In this document: positions 1 to 7,574 of the stretch, one piece after another
Position numbering within the stretch: the stretch's first letter is position 1
Layout of the letters: the number at the start of each line of letters is the position of its first letter
Origin: JBOHNM01 sp050730675
Lineage (GTDB): Bacteria; Planctomycetota; Phycisphaerae; Phycisphaerales; UBA1924
Length of the DNA: 14,115 bases
Direction: 5' to 3'
Assembly (NCBI GenBank): GCA_050730675.1
Contig: JBOHNM010000111.1
Location: forward strand, 1 to 14,115
Program-made: the position numbers and the translations under genes
Notes under the pieces: generated by a model
What the model saw: the letters and a program-made list of their open reading frames with translations, nothing else
The model's database searches: none
What the model was told of the DNA's origin: nothing

Positions 1-951
1 AATCGCCAGGGCGCTGACACACTTGCGCTCGTGGATCCCAATGACCCGACTCAGGGACGCATTCCGGTCAATGGGATGAAGTTCGAGAACGACTTCCAGG
101 CGACATACACGATGATCGTCACCAACGGGAACAGCGGGCCGGTTCAGACATACACCAACGCCGCGACCATCCGGCCCAACGGCCGGCGCGAGAACCAAAC
201 CACCGACGTAGCGCTCGACTACGGCGCGTACGACGGTGGCGCCAAGCCCGACAACGACCCGATGGACTGGAACGGTCCGCGTGCTGATACGCAGGACTTC
301 ACCGTCAATGACCTCATCGCTAACTACGCCCCGCGCTTCCTGTCCGACACACTGGCTCCTGACCCGAACAACCCGAACCTCATCATCCCCGACACGACCA
401 ATGCCGGCGGCAAGATCACCGCGGCAATCGACAACTCCAACACCGCGGGCATAACCACCACCACGGCGGACAACACCGCGGCGGCGGCTGTGACGACCGG
501 TATCGAGATCGCGATCGATCTGGCCGAACTGGGCTGGGACGGATCCAGCCCGATCAAGCTGACGGGCTGGCTCAATTCCAGCGGGCACGATGCGATCTCG
601 AACCAGGTGATCGGCGGCATCCCCGCCGCGCCGACTGGTCCGACGGCCGGCCTTGGCGAGCCACGGAACGTGGACCTCAGCGGCATCGACGGTCAACAGT
701 ACGTCGTGCTCTTCACCCCCGGTCCGACACGCTGCAATGCCGCCGACGTGGCACAGTTGGGCGGCACCGGCGGCCCGGATGGAATCAACACCGTTGACGA
801 TCTCATCTACTTCCTGACGCAGTTCTTCGCGGGCAACGCGAGCGTTGCCGACATCGCGATGCTGGGCGGTGGCGCGGGCCAGGACGGAATCATCACGGCT
901 GACGACCTGGTCTTCTTCCTGTCGCAGTTCTTCTCGCCGTGCAACCCCTGA
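1..951 (+). CDS. Secreted protein with C-terminal GC-type dockerin-like domain (5' end missing)
   Basis: The frame is open to the window edge, so this is the C-terminal 316 residues of a longer protein; the GTG at 31 is internal, not a start. The last 72 residues (from base 733) hold two copies of a repeat, 'ADVAQLGG..GPDGINTVDDLIYFLTQFF' and 'ADIAMLGG..GQDGIITADDLVFFLSQFF', each with an Asp-rich calcium-loop-like turn. They are bracketed by a Cys at the start and a Cys two residues before the C-terminus. This is the GC-type dockerin-like tail seen in secreted proteins of Phycisphaerae-type planctomycetes, presumably for surface anchoring or assembly. The preceding part (TGIEIAIDLAELGW, then SSGHDAISNQVIGG) resembles the end of a beta-rich extracellular domain common in these organisms, with no recognisable catalytic site. 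Ligand and role are unknown. A strong terminator follows about 47 nt after the stop. Confidence 0.8.
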   Translation, partial: NRQGADTLALVDPNDPTQGRIPVNGMKFENDFQATYTMIVTNGNSGPVQTYTNAATIRPNGRRENQTTDVALDYGAYDGGAKPDNDPMDWNGPRADTQDFTVNDLIANYAPRFLSDTLAPDPNNPNLIIPDTTNAGGKITAAIDNSNTAGITTTTADNTAAAAVTTGIEIAIDLAELGWDGSSPIKLTGWLNSSGHDAISNQVIGGIPAAPTGPTAGLGEPRNVDLSGIDGQQYVVLFTPGPTRCNAADVAQLGGTGGPDGINTVDDLIYFLTQFFAGNASVADIAMLGGGAGQDGIITADDLVFFLSQFFSPCNP

Positions 952-997
952 TCTGACGAGCGGTGCAGGTCGGGACTGATGCTGACACACAACCAAG

Positions 998-1023
998 GCC
1001 CCGGGTTCAAGCCCGGGGCTTTT
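998..1023 (+). terminator. Rho-independent terminator of the dockerin-protein gene
   Basis: The perfect 8-bp stem GCCCCGGG/CCCGGGGC (998-1005 with 1012-1019) encloses a 6-nt loop and is followed by TTTTT. It lies 47 nt after the stop at 951. On the minus strand the T-tract side is absent, so it should act mainly on the plus strand. The loop contains the stop codon of the convergent queG gene (1007-1009). Confidence 0.85.
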
Positions 1024-2107
1024 TCGTTGCGTTCGCGAGCCTGTCGAGCACCTGGGCCGCGGTCGTTCGCACAAGCTCCGGCTCTGCTTCATCAGCGACG
1101 AGGGCCTGGACACGGGCGAGGAGGCCCGGGAGTTCGTGCTTCGCCAGGGCATTGCCCGCCAGGATCAGGGCATTGCGCTTGAGCATGTCGAGCCGGGCGC
1201 GGCGCATGGCGGAGTCGTGCATGGCGCCGGCACGGTCGGCGGGCGTCCAGCCGAGCAGGTCGAGCAGGTGGATGGCGGTGCGGCGCGGGGCGTAGGCGGG
1301 GTTGATCGGTGCGTCGGGGAGCGCTGCCCGCGGCGAGTTGTGCGGGCAGACTTCCTGGCAGATGTCGCAGCCGAAGAGCCAGTCGCCCATCGGCGCGTGC
1401 AGTTCGGGCAAGATCGGGGCACGCTGCTCGATCGTGAGGTAGCTGATGCAGCGCGAGGCGTCCACGCTGTACGGTGTGATCGCGTCGGTCGGACAAGCAT
1501 CGATGCAGCGGGTGCAGGTGCCGCAGTGATCGTCGACGGCCTCCTGCTCTGGCGGGATAGGCAGGCGGAGCGTGGAGATGACGCCCCCGAGAAGGAACCA
1601 GCTCCCGACGCGCGGGTGGATCACGAGTGTGTGCTTGCCGGTCCAACCGATGCCGGCGCGTGCGGCGTGCTCGCGTTCGAGGACCAGGGACATGTCCACG
1701 AAGGCGCGGAACTTGAAGCCCGGATGCTCGCCGGTCAGGCGGTCGCGGAGTTCGTGCGTGCGGCGCTGGATGACCTGGTGATAGTTGCGGCCGCGGGCGT
1801 AGCGGGCGATGCGTCCTGCGGGATGGGCGGGATCGGCGGGCGGATCGGCATGGCCGCGCGGGGCGTACTGGTCGGCAACGAGGATGATGGACTGAGCACC
1901 GGGGACGAGCCGGGCGGGGTCGAGGCGCGTGTCAAGGTCTTCGGCGAGGTAGGACATCTCGCCGTGCTTGCCGGCGGCGAGCCAGCGCTCGATGTGTTTG
2001 CGGTGCTCCGAAGGGCGGACATCGCAGATGCCTGCGAGGGCGAAGCCCAACTCGCGGGCGTGCGAGAGGACGCGGCGGGAGACGGCGAGATCGGCGGCCG
2101 CGCTCAC
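1007..2107 (-). CDS. queG: Epoxyqueuosine reductase QueG
   Basis: A cobalamin- and 4Fe-4S-dependent cytoplasmic enzyme that reduces epoxyqueuosine to queuosine at position 34 of GUN-anticodon tRNAs, the last step of queuosine synthesis. The protein has 366 residues, close to the family norm. Visible signatures are YARGRNYH (about 103-110) and the cobalamin-domain stretch DMSLVLEREHAARAGIGWTGK with the expected catalytic Asp at 138. A bacterial ferredoxin-type motif C-x2-C-x2-C-x3-CP lies at 195-206, and a second cluster set is formed by C220, C247, C250 and C254 (CDICQEVCPHN). A helical HEAT-like tail follows. The GTG at 2107 is chosen because it forms a GTGA overlap with the stop of the upstream isomerase-like gene. 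The open frame continues to 2284, but that stretch is an Arg/Pro-rich shadow of the neighbour. Translation is probably coupled to the upstream gene. The stop codon sits inside the loop of the opposing terminator. Confidence 0.95.
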   Translation of the reverse strand: MSAAADLAVSRRVLSHARELGFALAGICDVRPSEHRKHIERWLAAGKHGEMSYLAEDLDTRLDPARLVPGAQSIILVADQYAPRGHADPPADPAHPAGRIARYARGRNYHQVIQRRTHELRDRLTGEHPGFKFRAFVDMSLVLEREHAARAGIGWTGKHTLVIHPRVGSWFLLGGVISTLRLPIPPEQEAVDDHCGTCTRCIDACPTDAITPYSVDASRCISYLTIEQRAPILPELHAPMGDWLFGCDICQEVCPHNSPRAALPDAPINPAYAPRRTAIHLLDLLGWTPADRAGAMHDSAMRRARLDMLKRNALILAGNALAKHELPGLLARVQALVADEAEPELVRTTAAQVLDRLANATKKPRA

Positions 2108-2961
2108 GCGACGCCGGCGGCGGCGCGGGGTGAGGCCGCGGCCGACCAGCCGACGAGGGTCTTGATGGCCTCGGGGAGCACGGCGTCGATCGGGTCGAGC
2201 CCGCCGAGCCAGGCCCGGTCCCACTCGATAACGGCCGGACCGGCGAAACCGGAGTCCTGGGCGGCCGCGACGGCGCGGCGGCACGGAACCGTGCCTGTGC
2301 CCAGGCGGACGGGCATGCCCGCGGACCAGTCCGACAGTCGCAGGGCCATCAGCGAGCGGCCGACGGCGTTGAGGGCGGCCTCGGGCTGCTCGCCCGCGGC
2401 GGCGGATTCGGCTGTGTTGAAACAGACGCCCAGCAGCGGGTGGTTAGCGCGGTCGAGGACTTCCATCGCGTCGGCGGCCTTAGCGAACGAGCCGGCCATC
2501 TCCAGCATGACGCGGACGCCCGTGCGATCGGCGTGGTCGGCGACCTTATAGAGCCGGCCGGCGATGCGTTCGATGGCGTCGATGCGACGCTCGGAGGCGG
2601 GGAGCTGGAAGCCGAAGACGCGGACGAGCGGGCATTCAAGCGAGCCGGCGAGATCGATGGCGCGGCGGGCGGCCCGGACGGCCTTCTCCGTGTCGGAGAT
2701 CACGTTGCCGATGACCGGCGGGAAAATCGGCTCGTCGAACGAGCAACCGGTAGCGATCGATGCGATGTGGACACCGAGGTCGCTGAACATGCGCCGCGTC
2801 TTCTCCGGCGCGGTGAGCGCCGGGTCGCAGGCGAACTGGCGCGAGCCGTCGCCGAAGGTGCGCAGCTCAACAGCGGTGTAACCCCAGCGGGCGGCAGCGG
2901 GGGCGATCTGGTCGAGCGTCCAGTCAGGGCAAGCGACGGTGCTGAAGGCGGGTGTAATCAT
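2104..2961 (-). CDS. Sugar phosphate isomerase/epimerase-like TIM-barrel protein
   Basis: A protein of 285 residues with the xylose-isomerase-like / AP-endonuclease-2 barrel pattern. The opening STVACPDWTLDQIAPAAARWGYTAVELR leads to Glu32 at the end of the second strand. Later come VMLEMAG (E154), a 'GV.F.....GE.P' segment (179-193), RLSDW (D211) and AVIEWDRAW (E246). Family members isomerise or epimerise sugars or act on inositol derivatives using divalent metals. Here the usual 'D..H' of the GE.P segment reads N-T-A-E (182-185) and the usual 'H.H..D' reads M-x-L-R-L-S-D, so the metal site looks altered and the substrate cannot be named. The ATG at 2961 precedes the first conserved strand, with no strong Shine-Dalgarno sequence. 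It is the first gene of a two-gene unit with queG, overlapping it by 4 nt. Whether the two functions are linked is unknown. Confidence 0.8.
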   Translation of the reverse strand: MITPAFSTVACPDWTLDQIAPAAARWGYTAVELRTFGDGSRQFACDPALTAPEKTRRMFSDLGVHIASIATGCSFDEPIFPPVIGNVISDTEKAVRAARRAIDLAGSLECPLVRVFGFQLPASERRIDAIERIAGRLYKVADHADRTGVRVMLEMAGSFAKAADAMEVLDRANHPLLGVCFNTAESAAAGEQPEAALNAVGRSLMALRLSDWSAGMPVRLGTGTVPCRRAVAAAQDSGFAGPAVIEWDRAWLGGLDPIDAVLPEAIKTLVGWSAAASPRAAAGVA

Positions 2962-3023
2962 GGAATCGCCGAGAGGGGCACGCGGCGGGCCAGCGGCGGT
3001 GTGCCGCTGGTCCCGTGCGCCTG

Positions 3024-3051
3024 ATGGTAAGGAATCCGGTCGCAAGGTCAA
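3024..3051 (-). promoter_or_regulatory. Candidate sigma-70-type promoter of the isomerase-queG unit
   Basis: On the minus strand, TTGACC (3051-3046, 5 of 6 to consensus) is followed by a 16-nt spacer and TACCAT (3029-3024, 4 of 6). Predicted transcription starts near 3017, giving a leader of about 55 nt before the ATG at 2961. This is eye-matching only; GC-rich DNA gives such matches by chance. Nothing else recognisable lies in the 247-nt divergent gap 2962-3208. Confidence 0.4.
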
Positions 3052-3198
3052 ACCCCAGCATGGACGCGAACCGACCGCACAGGCCGCAAAGTTGAACGCG
3101 CGGACCACCCGATCGTCGGGCCGCCGGTGGCCGCGGAAGGGGGCGAATCGGACCTTTGACTGACCGGACGCTCGCTCGGAGGGACTGAGCGGCCGGTT

Positions 3199-3202
3199 GG
3201 AG
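3199..3202 (+). promoter_or_regulatory. Shine-Dalgarno site fixing the start of the small lipoprotein
   Basis: GGAG lies six nt before the ATG at 3209. This favours that ATG over the in-frame TTG at 3197, which overlaps the site. Confidence 0.5.
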
Positions 3203-3208
3203 TGCCCC

Positions 3209-3442
3209 ATGTTCAGCAGCGGAACCACCACGCGGACCGGCAAACGGACAGCGTCGGTGATCGCCGGCCTTGTGGCTTGCGGGCTGGTCGGCGCATGTGC
3301 GCCGAGCGCCCGGGACCAGTTCATCGCGTCGCAGCAGACGACGGTGCGGGCCGAACTGGCGAACGAGCCGACCGCACCGGTGATGCTGGTGAGAGTGGCG
3401 AGCGACGGAACGCAAACTGCTCACGTTATGGCCGACCCCTGA
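3209..3442 (+). CDS. Small putative lipoprotein, 77 residues
   Basis: No family is recognised. The N-terminus has a basic stretch (TRTGKR), a hydrophobic core (SVIAGLVACGL) and then LVGAC, a good lipobox, so Cys30 would be lipidated after signal peptidase II cleavage. That leaves a mature peptide of 48 residues (CAPSARDQF...VMADP), polar and without further Cys or membrane segments. The ATG at 3209 is preferred because a GGAG lies six nt upstream. The gene is monocistronic, divergent from the isomerase-queG unit and convergent with the ABC permease. It could be missed by length cut-offs. The signal peptide and ribosome site together argue that it is real, but a chance frame in GC-rich DNA is not excluded. 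Confidence 0.55.
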   Translation: MFSSGTTTRTGKRTASVIAGLVACGLVGACAPSARDQFIASQQTTVRAELANEPTAPVMLVRVASDGTQTAHVMADP

Positions 3443-3480
3443 ATCGAGCACGAGTGCCTGTGCCCCGGCGCCGGCGAGTT

Positions 3481-3519
3481 GCCCGGCGACCCACGCCGAC
3501 GGGTGCCGCCGCGCCGGGC
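3481..3519. terminator. Hairpin between convergent genes, possible bidirectional terminator
   Basis: GCCCGGCG (3481-3488) pairs with CGCCGGGC (3512-3519). Inside, ACCC (3489-3492) pairs with GGGT (3501-3504), leaving a 7-nt one-sided bulge. A weak T-rich stretch (TTCTTT, about 3526-3531) follows on the plus strand; there is no real T-tract on the minus side. The position, in the 110-nt gap between two convergent genes, fits a terminator, but the structure is not canonical. Confidence 0.4.
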
Positions 3520-3552
3520 GCAGGTTCTTTGATCCTTGCGATGTTGAGACCG

Positions 3553-4863
3553 CTACTTGCCGTCGCCCCATCTGAAGGCGGATGCGCCGATGGCGTAACC
3601 AGCTAATCCCATGGCGATGAGAACGCCCCCCGGCAACAGCATGTCTTGAATCTGAAAGCCCTGCCAGAGCGCGCCGCTGACCACCTGATTGGCCCACTTG
3701 AAGGGGCTGAGGTTGCTGAGCGGCTTCATGATGCCGCGCATGAACATGATCGGGATCGATCCGCCGCCGATCAGGGCGAGCATCAGCAAAATCGCACGAC
3801 CGAATCCGCCCGCAGCTGCCTCTGTGCGGCACACGCCCGCCAAGAGCATCATGACGCCGACGAATCCGAAGGAGCACAAGAACATCGCCAGAAGCAGCAT
3901 GGTCGGATCGCGCAGCGTGAGCTTGCCGATGGCCAGACCAAATCCGATGACAAACAACTGCACGAGGATGCACGCGATGAAGCAGGCCAGCGCCTTGCCG
4001 AGTAGGATGTCCGAGCGCGAGAGGGGTGACGTGGTCAGCCGCATGAGCGTTCCCGCGGTGCGCTCGGAGGCGATGCCGGTGCCGAACGAGATCACGCAGC
4101 CCATCAGGCCCCAGACGATCCCTTGCGGAAACGAGATCTCGAACGAGTTGAATTTTTCGTCCGACCCCTCGGGCTTCACCTGCTCCATCGTGACCTTCAC
4201 CGGCTGCCAGTTGAACCCTTCCTGCTTCTTGCCCGGCTCCGCTGCGTCCTTGCGCCCCCACTCCTTCTTGGCCAGGCCGTCCATCGCCGAGAACATCGTG
4301 GTGAAGAGCCCCTTGGTCAGCGGATCGATTTCAGTCGATTCGGAGACGGATTTGCGCGCTGAATCCAGCGTGCCCGTGAGCTTGGAAGGATCGTTGAAGG
4401 TCCTGCTCATCTGCCGAAAGCCGATCTCGTTGAGCTTGCCTTCGAGCAGGCCCGCTTCGGCTGTTCGCGAGGGATTGACGATGCCGGTGATCTGCATCGC
4501 CTTGCCGGAGAACATGTTCTCGGCGGATTCCTGAAACCCCTTGGGGATGATCACAGCGGCAACGACGTCGTCCTTGCCCTTGCGGACAACCGTGAGCGCC
4601 TCGTCCCTGGAAGCGACATCGGAGATCGCCAGCGATTCCGATGCCTTGAGATCGGACACGAACGCGATCGATGCAGGTCCACCATCCTCATTGAGCAGGA
4701 GAACCTTCATCTTGTTCGGCGCATCGCCCTTTTCGGCGGGGGCGAAGATGAACCCGAACAACAAGGCGATCAGGAGGGGGAAGACAAACGTGAAGAACGC
4801 CGCGATGCGGTCGCGCATCAGCAGCTTGAGGTCCTTCATCGCCATGGCCCAGATTGCCGCCAT
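3553..4863 (-). CDS. ABC-2 type transporter permease
   Basis: The membrane subunit (436 residues) of an exporter working with the ATPase encoded just upstream. The layout is that of the ABC-2 / YhgE-like class. A cytoplasmic start (KDLKLLMRDR) leads into TM1 (about 21-41), then an extracytoplasmic domain of about 200 residues (42-245, with VLLLNEDGGPASIAF and VVAAVIIPKGF). Five more hydrophobic spans follow, at about 247-265, 289-313, 322-346, 356-377 and 408-430. 'SERTAGTLMRLTTSPLSRSDILLGKAL' (267-291) is the conserved coupling segment between TM2 and TM3. The ATG at 4863 shares one base with the stop of the ATPase gene (TGATG), so translation is coupled. An ATG six codons in is a possible alternative. 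The cargo cannot be told from sequence; drugs, lipids, polysaccharide or natronatic ions have all been assigned to relatives. Confidence 0.9.
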   Translation of the reverse strand: MAAIWAMAMKDLKLLMRDRIAAFFTFVFPLLIALLFGFIFAPAEKGDAPNKMKVLLLNEDGGPASIAFVSDLKASESLAISDVASRDEALTVVRKGKDDVVAAVIIPKGFQESAENMFSGKAMQITGIVNPSRTAEAGLLEGKLNEIGFRQMSRTFNDPSKLTGTLDSARKSVSESTEIDPLTKGLFTTMFSAMDGLAKKEWGRKDAAEPGKKQEGFNWQPVKVTMEQVKPEGSDEKFNSFEISFPQGIVWGLMGCVISFGTGIASERTAGTLMRLTTSPLSRSDILLGKALACFIACILVQLFVIGFGLAIGKLTLRDPTMLLLAMFLCSFGFVGVMMLLAGVCRTEAAAGGFGRAILLMLALIGGGSIPIMFMRGIMKPLSNLSPFKWANQVVSGALWQGFQIQDMLLPGGVLIAMGLAGYAIGASAFRWGDGK

Positions 4864-5717
4864 CAGTCGCGCAAGCTCCTTCCCGTCAGCGTCAGAAAGA
4901 CTGACTCCAGATTGGATCGTTCAATGTGCACACCCGTGAGCGACTCGGCGCCGGGCCCGGACATCACGCGCGAGAGTTCGTGCAGCGGGTCATCGGTCAC
5001 CAGTTTTTCATCCGCGTCGCCGCGCTGGAAGGTCACGGTGCTCTTGCCGCCGTGCCGCATCACGAGTTCATCCACCGTTCCGACTTCAAGTAGCTTTCCA
5101 TGATCCATGATGGCCACACGGTCGCAGAGGCGCTGGGCCTCTTCCATGTAGTGGGTCGTGTAGACGATGGTGCGGCCGCGGCGCTGGAGTTCCTTGACAA
5201 AATCGAGGATGCTGTTGCGTGACTGCGGATCGACGCCGGCCGTCGGCTCATCCAGCAGCAGCAGCGGTGGGTCGTGGAGCATCGCCACCGCGAGGTTCAG
5301 GCGGCGTTTCATGCCGCCGGAGTATCCCTTCACGCGGTCCTTGCGGCGAGATTCGAGCCCGACATCGTTGAGGACCGCGGTGGAGCGGTCGGTAAGCGAC
5401 TTGCCTGAAAGGCCGTAGAGCTTGCCGAAGAACTCCAGGTTCTCTTGCGCGCTCAAGTCGTCGTAGAGGGCCAGCGCCTGCGGCGCGACACCGATCTTGG
5501 CTCGCACGGCCGAATTCGTCGGCGTGCCGAAACCGCCGATGTCGATGCTTCCGGCGTCGGGAAGCAGCAGGCCGATGGCCATGCTGATGGTGGTGGTCTT
5601 GCCGGCGCCGTTGGGACCGAGCAGCCCGAAGACCTCGCCCTCCCGCACGTGCAGATTCAGCCCATCGACCGCCACGAGGTCGCCGAAATTCTTGCGGATG
5701 TCGGTGAGTCTGAGCAT
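4863..5717 (-). CDS. ABC transporter ATP-binding protein
   Basis: The nucleotide-binding subunit (284 residues) that powers the ABC-2 permease encoded immediately downstream with a one-base overlap. All ATPase motifs are intact: Walker A GPNGAGKTT (34-42), Q-loop Q80, signature YSGGMKRR (132-139), Walker B LLLLDEP (152-158), D-loop AGVD (160-163) and switch His189 in YTTH. The C-terminal extension ends with the pattern 'NLESVFLTLTGRSL' typical of DrrA/CcmA-type exporter ATPases. It acts at the inner face of the cytoplasmic membrane as a dimer. The ATG at 5717 gives a standard N-terminus (MLRLTDIRKNFG); no convincing Shine-Dalgarno site is visible. An 81-nt gap with a possible promoter separates it from the peptidase gene upstream. 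Confidence 0.95.
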   Translation of the reverse strand: MLRLTDIRKNFGDLVAVDGLNLHVREGEVFGLLGPNGAGKTTTISMAIGLLLPDAGSIDIGGFGTPTNSAVRAKIGVAPQALALYDDLSAQENLEFFGKLYGLSGKSLTDRSTAVLNDVGLESRRKDRVKGYSGGMKRRLNLAVAMLHDPPLLLLDEPTAGVDPQSRNSILDFVKELQRRGRTIVYTTHYMEEAQRLCDRVAIMDHGKLLEVGTVDELVMRHGGKSTVTFQRGDADEKLVTDDPLHELSRVMSGPGAESLTGVHIERSNLESVFLTLTGRSLRD

Positions 5718-5765
5718 GGGGATCGAGCCGACGCCAGTGGTTCGGAAGCGCCGGAGGTGGATTGC

Positions 5766-5774
5766 AGTCTATCA
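5766..5774 (-). promoter_or_regulatory. Possible extended -10 promoter of the ABC exporter genes
   Basis: On the minus strand TGATAGACT (5774-5766) reads as an extended -10 (TGn plus TAGACT, 4 of 6 to TATAAT). No matching -35 is seen. It would start transcription near 5759, about 42 nt before the ATG at 5717. It would allow the exporter to be expressed apart from the upstream run. Weak evidence. Confidence 0.25.
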
Positions 5775-5798
5775 GATGGCGGCCGGGGGTGCCGTTGC

Positions 5799-7523
5799 TC
5801 AGGCGGGCAGCTTCGCCAGCGTGCGTTCGACCTGCGACCACGTCTGTTGGATCCGCTCTGGGGAGAGGTTGAACTCGAGGCCGGCCGCGGCAAAGAGCTC
5901 GGGCAACGGGCGCGAGCCGCCGAGGGCCAGTCCCTTTTTGTATCCGGCGATAGCCTCGGCGGCGTTGCGCTCGTACGCGGCGAACATCTGCAGCGCGCCG
6001 AGTTGGGCGATGCCGTACTCGATGTAATAGAACGGTGCGGTGAAGAGGTGCAGCTGGCGATGCCACATCGAGCGCTTGTACTGCTCGATGCCGGACCAAT
6101 CGACCGCGGAGCCGAAGCGGTCAAGCAATGACACCCAATGGTCGTTGCGTTCGTCGCGTGTGTGGCCCGGATGGGTGTAGATCCAGTGCTGGAACTGATC
6201 GATCGTCGCGATCCACGGCAGGATGGCGGCGAGCTGCTCCAGGTGAACGCGCTTGGCGCGGGCCGCGTCGGCTGCGGTGTAGAACTCGTCGAGGAACGGG
6301 TAGCTCGTCAACTCCATGCTCATACTGGCGACCTCGGCGAACTCGAGGGGGATCTCCGAGCGGTAAGCGAGCAGCGGGTCCTGGCGCGAGAGCATGGAGT
6401 GGAAGGCGTGCCCCGCCTCATGAACCATCGTTTCGACATCGCGCTGCACGCCCGCGGCGTTCATAAAGATGAACGGCACGCGCTTGCGGTCGCGCATGGC
6501 CTGGTAGCCGCCGGGCGCCTTGCCCTTGCGGGTGTCGAGGTCGAGACACTCGAGGCCGTCGATGCCGGCGCAGAGCTGCGTGAACAACTCACCCAGCGAC
6601 GGGTCCATGCGGTTAAAGAGCCTCTTCGAACGCGCGACCAGGTCGGCTCCGTCGGTGAACGGGCGGAGCGGTGCGCGCCCCTTGACATCCACCGCAAGAT
6701 CCCACGGGCGGAGCTTGTCCACGCCGAGCGAGCGGCGGCGTTCCTCGTTGAGGGCGCGTTGCGCCGGGACTACGTGCTGCTCCACACCCGTGGCGAAGGC
6801 GTGGCAGTCCTCGGGCGTGTAGTCGAAGCGACGCTTGGCCTTGTGGATGTAGTCGCGGTAGTTGGCGAAGCCGGCGTTCAGAGCGCAGCGGTGCCGCAGC
6901 TTGATCATCTCGTCGTAGATGCGGTCGAACGCGTCACGATCGGCCGATCGCCGCTCAGCGACCGCCCGCCACGCCTCCTCGCGGGTGGCGCGGTCGGTTT
7001 CTTCCTGATACCGGCCCATCAGCGGCATGGTCTTTTCTTCGCCGCGGAACTGAACGGTCATGGCGCCGCTGACCTGCTGGAATTCCTGCTCCAGCTTGGC
7101 CAGCTCGGTTTCGAGCGGGATGTTCTCGGGGCGGAAGAGTTCCACGCCCAGGCGTGTGTCGCGGAGCAGCACGCGGTAACGCTCGGCGTTCAACTGCGCG
7201 GCGAGCGGCGAGCCGGCGATCTTCTTGTCGAGGTCGAATGATGCCTGCTTGAGCTGCGGCTGCACGTGCTCGACGAAATCCAGGTACGCCTTGGTCACCG
7301 ATGGGTCGTCGGTGTGGCAGGTCATGTTGATGTGCAGGACACTGCCGGTCTCGCTCACGGCGGCGTCGAGTTCGCTTCGGTCGAGGATCAGGCGTTCCAA
7401 GTCCGCCGCGGTCTTGAGCGGGCGGGCGTTCAACTCGTCGTAGAGCGAGCGCAGGTTGTCCCAGTTGGAGGCGTCGAGGTTCGCTGGGATGGCGGTAGAG
7501 GCGGGCGTGAACGGCGCGAGCAT
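5799..7523 (-). CDS. M3 family oligoendopeptidase (PepF-like)
   Basis: A cytoplasmic zinc metallopeptidase that cuts short peptides, likely in peptide turnover. The protein has 574 residues, within the 550-610 range of the M3B/PepF group, and has no signal peptide. The zinc-binding HEAGH motif is at 368-372 (MVHEAGHAFHS). The third ligand is expected 25 residues on, at E397 in EFAEVASMSMEL, as in thimet-type enzymes. Near the C-terminus 'FYYIEYGIAQLGALQMF' is the conserved Tyr-rich active-site region. The N-terminal half is the helical lid domain. The start is well supported: AGGGGG (7533-7528) lies four nt before the ATG at 7523. It lies 51 nt after the zinc-ribbon gene in the same direction and may be cotranscribed with it. 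The exact subfamily and substrate range are inferred. Confidence 0.93.
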   Translation of the reverse strand: MLAPFTPASTAIPANLDASNWDNLRSLYDELNARPLKTAADLERLILDRSELDAAVSETGSVLHINMTCHTDDPSVTKAYLDFVEHVQPQLKQASFDLDKKIAGSPLAAQLNAERYRVLLRDTRLGVELFRPENIPLETELAKLEQEFQQVSGAMTVQFRGEEKTMPLMGRYQEETDRATREEAWRAVAERRSADRDAFDRIYDEMIKLRHRCALNAGFANYRDYIHKAKRRFDYTPEDCHAFATGVEQHVVPAQRALNEERRRSLGVDKLRPWDLAVDVKGRAPLRPFTDGADLVARSKRLFNRMDPSLGELFTQLCAGIDGLECLDLDTRKGKAPGGYQAMRDRKRVPFIFMNAAGVQRDVETMVHEAGHAFHSMLSRQDPLLAYRSEIPLEFAEVASMSMELTSYPFLDEFYTAADAARAKRVHLEQLAAILPWIATIDQFQHWIYTHPGHTRDERNDHWVSLLDRFGSAVDWSGIEQYKRSMWHRQLHLFTAPFYYIEYGIAQLGALQMFAAYERNAAEAIAGYKKGLALGGSRPLPELFAAAGLEFNLSPERIQQTWSQVERTLAKLPA

Positions 7524-7574
7524 GAAACCCCCTGCGTTCGAGCGTGCGACGGCATGGTAGATGCGCAGCCCTGC

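Noticed and set aside
1003..1018. GGGTTCAAGCCC resembling a tRNA T-arm
   Set aside because: No acceptor, D or anticodon arm can be drawn around it; the longer perfect stem followed by T residues is a terminator.
2108..2284. Possible 59-residue N-terminal extension of QueG
   Set aside because: Arg/Pro-rich sequence lying within the isomerase gene in another frame; the GTGA overlap start at 2107 gives the standard length.
1136..2551. A 471-codon open frame on the plus strand across queG and the isomerase gene
   Set aside because: It is antisense to two genes with clear protein motifs, has low-complexity Ala/Gly/Arg/Asp-rich content with no family signature, and is a by-product of GC-biased third codon positions.
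2924..4261. A 445-codon minus-strand open frame over the isomerase leader, the lipoprotein gene and the ABC permease
   Set aside because: It runs in another frame through the permease, whose membrane spans and coupling segment are obvious; the alternative product is Arg/His/Ala-rich nonsense.
6138..7241. A 367-codon plus-strand open frame inside the peptidase gene
   Set aside because: It is antisense to the M3 peptidase with its intact zinc site; it has no ribosome site or recognisable domain.
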